From NCBI GenBank assembly GCA_964649815.1, contig CAZYQC010000092.1, positions 1 through 8,355 of the forward strand: 8,355 bases of DNA, read 5' to 3'. Source of the stretch: G013214665 sp964649815 (GTDB lineage Bacteria; Pseudomonadota; Alphaproteobacteria; Rhodobacterales; Rhodobacteraceae). The stretch's first letter is position 1; each line of letters starts with the position of its first letter. The notes beneath the pieces are model-generated. The model did not search any database. It had not been told where the DNA came from and saw only the letters and a program-made list of their open reading frames with translations. This document shows positions 5,931 through 8,355 of the stretch, piece after piece. A program made the translations under genes and the position numbers.

Positions 5931-6953
5931 AAACGCGTCGATCTTTTCGTCCGAGATCGACCAATCACAAACCAGTCGCGCCGCGAGATGTTCCTCTGGG
6001 TCGTCACCTTCGAGGCTGCCGGACCAAACATAGTATTTTGCACCCGCGTCATGCAGCTTTTGATGCACCCGCCGCGGGAAGGTTGCAAAAATCATGTTGG
6101 CCTCGGGCGGATGCAAAAACGTTGCCCCCGCTTGGGTCAGTCCGGCCGCCAGCCGCGCTGCGTTCGCGTTCGCCTTCTTTGCCGCATCCAGCCAGGCGCC
6201 GTTGGCGAGGTATCCGGCCATCTGCGCACTCAAATACCGGTGTTTTGAGAACAGATGCGCACCGCGCTTGCGACGCAACTCGAATTCCCAGGCCTTGGCC
6301 GGATCGAACATGACCACGGCCTCGACCCCCAGACAGCCATTCTTGGTCCCACCAAAACTCACTGCGTCGACACCCGCTTTCCACGTCATCTCTGCGGCTG
6401 AACATTCAAGGGCGACCAGGGCATTGGCAAAACGCGCGCCGTCCAGATGCACAGGCACCCCAAAGCCCTTGGCGACGTCACACAGCGACGTCAAATGCGC
6501 CAGGTCATAGACCCCTCCGCGTTCGGTCACTTGGGTGATAGAGACGGTGCCGCGCTGTGGCCCATGCACGCCGCGCTTTTCTTCGCGTGCGATTGCGTCG
6601 TGCAACGCTTCCTTGGTCATTTTGTCCCCGCCGGGCACCAAAGTCAGCTTGGCCGCGCCCGCATAGAACTCGGGCGCGTTGCACTCATCTTCCTGGATAT
6701 GCGCGACAGGTGAGCAAAAGATCGTCTCCCACGGCGATGTATACGTGGCAATCGCCAGCGCATTGGCCGCTGTGCCGGTCGCCACCAGGTACACCGCCGC
6801 ATCTGGCGCTTCGAAGATGCGCCGGATCTCACTGCGGACCTCGGCCATAATGTCGTCGGCCCCGTAGGGCATCGCATAATCGGAATTGGCAGCAATCACG
6901 CGGTCCATAACCGACGGAAGGGCAGGGCCCGCATTGTCAGACGCAAAGAACAT
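5916..6953 (-). CDS. Low-specificity L-threonine aldolase (PLP-dependent)
   Basis: This 345-residue member of the beta-eliminating lyase/threonine aldolase family (PF01212, fold type I PLP enzymes) cleaves L-threonine or L-allo-threonine to glycine and acetaldehyde; such enzymes often accept other beta-hydroxy amino acids. Evidence: SDNAG at 5-9; YGADD at 30-34; the phosphate-binding ATGTAAN at 58-64; His85 (in PVAHI), expected to stack on the cofactor; HLDGARFANA at 169-178 with Asp171 for the pyridine nitrogen; the Schiff-base Lys204 in SFGGTKNG; and Arg326 near the C-terminus, a candidate for substrate carboxylate binding. GAGGAG (6967 down to 6962) lies eight bases before the ATG. The ATG shares one base with the stop of the upstream cysteine-cluster gene (TAATG), so the two are coupled. 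Its 3' end overlaps the hydrolase gene by 15 bases, with no terminator visible. The gene resembles ltaE functionally, but I do not assign that symbol firmly. Confidence 0.92.
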   Translation of the reverse strand: MFFASDNAGPALPSVMDRVIAANSDYAMPYGADDIMAEVRSEIRRIFEAPDAAVYLVATGTAANALAIATYTSPWETIFCSPVAHIQEDECNAPEFYAGAAKLTLVPGGDKMTKEALHDAIAREEKRGVHGPQRGTVSITQVTERGGVYDLAHLTSLCDVAKGFGVPVHLDGARFANALVALECSAAEMTWKAGVDAVSFGGTKNGCLGVEAVVMFDPAKAWEFELRRKRGAHLFSKHRYLSAQMAGYLANGAWLDAAKKANANAARLAAGLTQAGATFLHPPEANMIFATFPRRVHQKLHDAGAKYYVWSGSLEGDDPEEHLAARLVCDWSISDEKIDAFLSHF

Positions 6954-7423
6954 TAGACCGGCTCCTCAATAATGTGGTCTTCCCAATCATCTTCGGGGAC
7001 GTCAAATTCGCTTAGCGTCATCCCCCGCACTGAGACACCCGCCCGGTGCACGCTGTTGGCTGTGCCGCTGATCAGTGGATGCCAATCCTCTAGGGGTTTC
7101 CCCTCCCACACCAGGCGATACGCACAGGTCGCCGGCATCCAATAGGCGTGCTGGTCTATCGTGTCAGGTCGCAAAACGATGCAATCCGGCACAAAGGCAT
7201 GGCGATTTTCGTAATGCGCACAGCGGCATGTGTCATCGTCCAGCAACCGGCAAGCAATACGCGTAAGCGCCACTGCGCCCGTTTCCTCATCTTCCAGCTT
7301 GTTCAAACAGCATTTGCCACACCCGTCGCACAGAGCTTCCCACTCGCGTTGCGACAGAGATTTCAAAGGTTTGCGTTCCCAGAACCGCGGCGCCAGGTCT
7401 TTGCGATCTATTGGGTCGCTCAT
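6953..7423 (-). CDS. YcgN-family cysteine-cluster protein (CxxCxxCC, UPF0260)
   Basis: This 156-residue protein is like E. coli YcgN in the CxxCxxCC family (PF03692). The signature CDGCGKCC is at 32-39 (Cys32, 35, 38, 39), followed by Cys58, Cys66 and Cys68 (CRC), Cys81 in PDCIVL and Cys100 in TCAYRL, nine cysteines in all. Recalled YcgN has the same arrangement. Such clusters are thought to bind zinc or an iron-sulphur centre, but the biochemical role of this branch is not established. Another family feature seen is DWHPLISG at 113-120. There is no signal peptide or membrane segment. The start ATG overlaps the ribF stop by four bases (ATGA), with only a weak GAG-like binding site, and the stop shares a base with the aldolase start. 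This makes it the middle gene of a coupled three-gene unit. Confidence 0.93.
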   Translation of the reverse strand: MSDPIDRKDLAPRFWERKPLKSLSQREWEALCDGCGKCCLNKLEDEETGAVALTRIACRLLDDDTCRCAHYENRHAFVPDCIVLRPDTIDQHAYWMPATCAYRLVWEGKPLEDWHPLISGTANSVHRAGVSVRGMTLSEFDVPEDDWEDHIIEEPV

Positions 7424-8352
7424 AGCGCACTCAGGATCGTTTTGGCCTGCGCAGTGTCGGCATCCATTTGCGTGATCAACGCATCCAGGCTGTCAAACTT
7501 TTCTTCGCCTCTGAGATGCGCAACCAGTCCCACAGACAGAACCGACCCATAAAGATCGCCAGAGAAATCAAAGATAAAGGTTTCCAGGTTGGGTTTGTTC
7601 TCGCCAAACATGGGGCGCACCCCCAAAGAGGCGACGCCGCGATAGCTGCCTTGATGTGGCCCATCCCGAACATCAACCAACACCGCATAGACCCCGAAGG
7701 CAGGCAAATGCAGCCCATCAAGCGCCATATTGGCCGTCGGATAGCCCAAGGTCCGCCCGCGCTGTTCGCCGCCGATCACAGGGCCTTCGATCCGGTGCCA
7801 ATGCCCCAGCATATTCGCAGCCTCTTGCGGATGGCCTCCGCTTAACGCTTTGCGGATCGCGGTCGAGGACACAGTGTTCGAGTCGTTCGAGATCAGCGTC
7901 GCAATCGTCGTTCCAAATCCCATCTCTGCGCCAAAAGCTTCTAGATCTGTCGCGGTGCCCTCGCGTGCTTTGCCAAAGCAAAAGTCACTGCCGACGACCG
8001 CATGGGACACGCCCAGACTGTCGCTCAAAATGCTTTGTGCAAAGTCGCGTGGCGCAAGACCCGCCATTTGCGCGTTGAACGGCAATTCAAACAGAACATC
8101 CACGCCCAGCTTTTCAAGCCGCGACGCCCGCGCCTCCGGGCTCATCAGGCGAAAAGACGGCGCTTGCGGTGCAAAATAGGCGCGGGGATGGGGTTCGAAC
8201 GTCAAAACACCCAGTGGTGCCCCTGGCGCCGCCTGGCGCGCCAAATCAATCACTGCCTGGTGACCGCGATGGACCCCGTCAAAATTGCCAATAGCCACGC
8301 TCGCGCCCCGCGCAGCCGCATCAACGAATTGATAATCCCGGACAATATGCAT
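7420..8352 (-). CDS. ribF: Bifunctional riboflavin kinase / FAD synthetase
   Basis: This 310-residue protein is the usual bacterial RibF. It phosphorylates riboflavin to FMN, then adenylates FMN to FAD. The N-terminal nucleotidyltransferase module shows GNFDGVHRGH at 22-31, TFEPHPR at 51-57, GSDFCFGKAREG at 121-132 and SSTAIR at 162-167. The C-terminal kinase module shows GEQRGRTLGYPTAN at 195-208, ASLGVRP at 241-247 and the presumed catalytic base Glu257 in NLETF. All expected motifs are intact in both halves. The ATG at 8352 gives the canonical start, but only three bases lie upstream in the window, so its binding site and promoter, and any earlier operon gene, cannot be judged. Its TGA overlaps the next gene's ATG (ATGA). 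It is probably the first or an early gene of a unit running leftward to the threonine aldolase. Confidence 0.98.
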   Translation of the reverse strand: MHIVRDYQFVDAAARGASVAIGNFDGVHRGHQAVIDLARQAAPGAPLGVLTFEPHPRAYFAPQAPSFRLMSPEARASRLEKLGVDVLFELPFNAQMAGLAPRDFAQSILSDSLGVSHAVVGSDFCFGKAREGTATDLEAFGAEMGFGTTIATLISNDSNTVSSTAIRKALSGGHPQEAANMLGHWHRIEGPVIGGEQRGRTLGYPTANMALDGLHLPAFGVYAVLVDVRDGPHQGSYRGVASLGVRPMFGENKPNLETFIFDFSGDLYGSVLSVGLVAHLRGEEKFDSLDALITQMDADTAQAKTILSAL

Positions 8353-8355
8353 GCC

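Overview
The window reads as a piece of an ordinary alphaproteobacterial chromosome, most likely a marine Rhodobacteraceae/Roseobacter-clade member. This rests on moderately high GC, the style of the F1 ATP synthase subunits, a ~338-residue PRPP synthetase of the alphaproteobacterial type, and dense gene packing with short overlaps. I do not assign a genus. Nothing here looks mobile: I see no insertion sequences, phage genes, tRNA/rRNA genes, attachment sites or CRISPR repeats.

Region 1 (1-3003, + strand) is the 3' part of the F1 ATP synthase operon: the end of atpA, then complete atpG (gamma), atpD (beta) and atpC (epsilon), closed by a clear intrinsic terminator. The atpD-atpC gap is much longer than the other gaps and holds two inverted repeats just ahead of the atpC ribosome binding site. 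Codon choice changes noticeably about one third of the way into atpD.

Region 2 (3004-4530) has a small H-type lectin-domain gene (+) immediately beyond the terminator. It converges, with 3 bases between stops, on prs (-), which makes PRPP from ribose 5-phosphate and ATP. A ~100-base divergent intergenic region then separates prs from the next + strand unit.

Region 3 (4531-5930, + strand) is a two-gene, translationally coupled unit: a thioredoxin-fold isomerase of the 2-hydroxychromene-2-carboxylate isomerase (DsbA/GST kappa) family and an alpha/beta hydrolase, joined by a GTGA overlap. The substrate cannot be read from the window.

Region 4 (5916-8352, - strand) is a tightly packed three-gene unit read from the right edge inward: ribF (FMN/FAD synthesis), a YcgN-family CxxCxxCC cysteine-cluster protein (ATGA overlap), and a PLP-dependent low-specificity threonine aldolase (TAATG junction). 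Its last gene overlaps the hydrolase tail-to-tail by 15 bases.

Together these are housekeeping energy and cofactor genes (ATP, PRPP, FMN/FAD, glycine/threonine) plus a few poorly characterised neighbours. I found no convincing new multi-gene system. The points most worth a second look are the lectin gene, the atpD codon-usage break, and the structured atpD-atpC gap.
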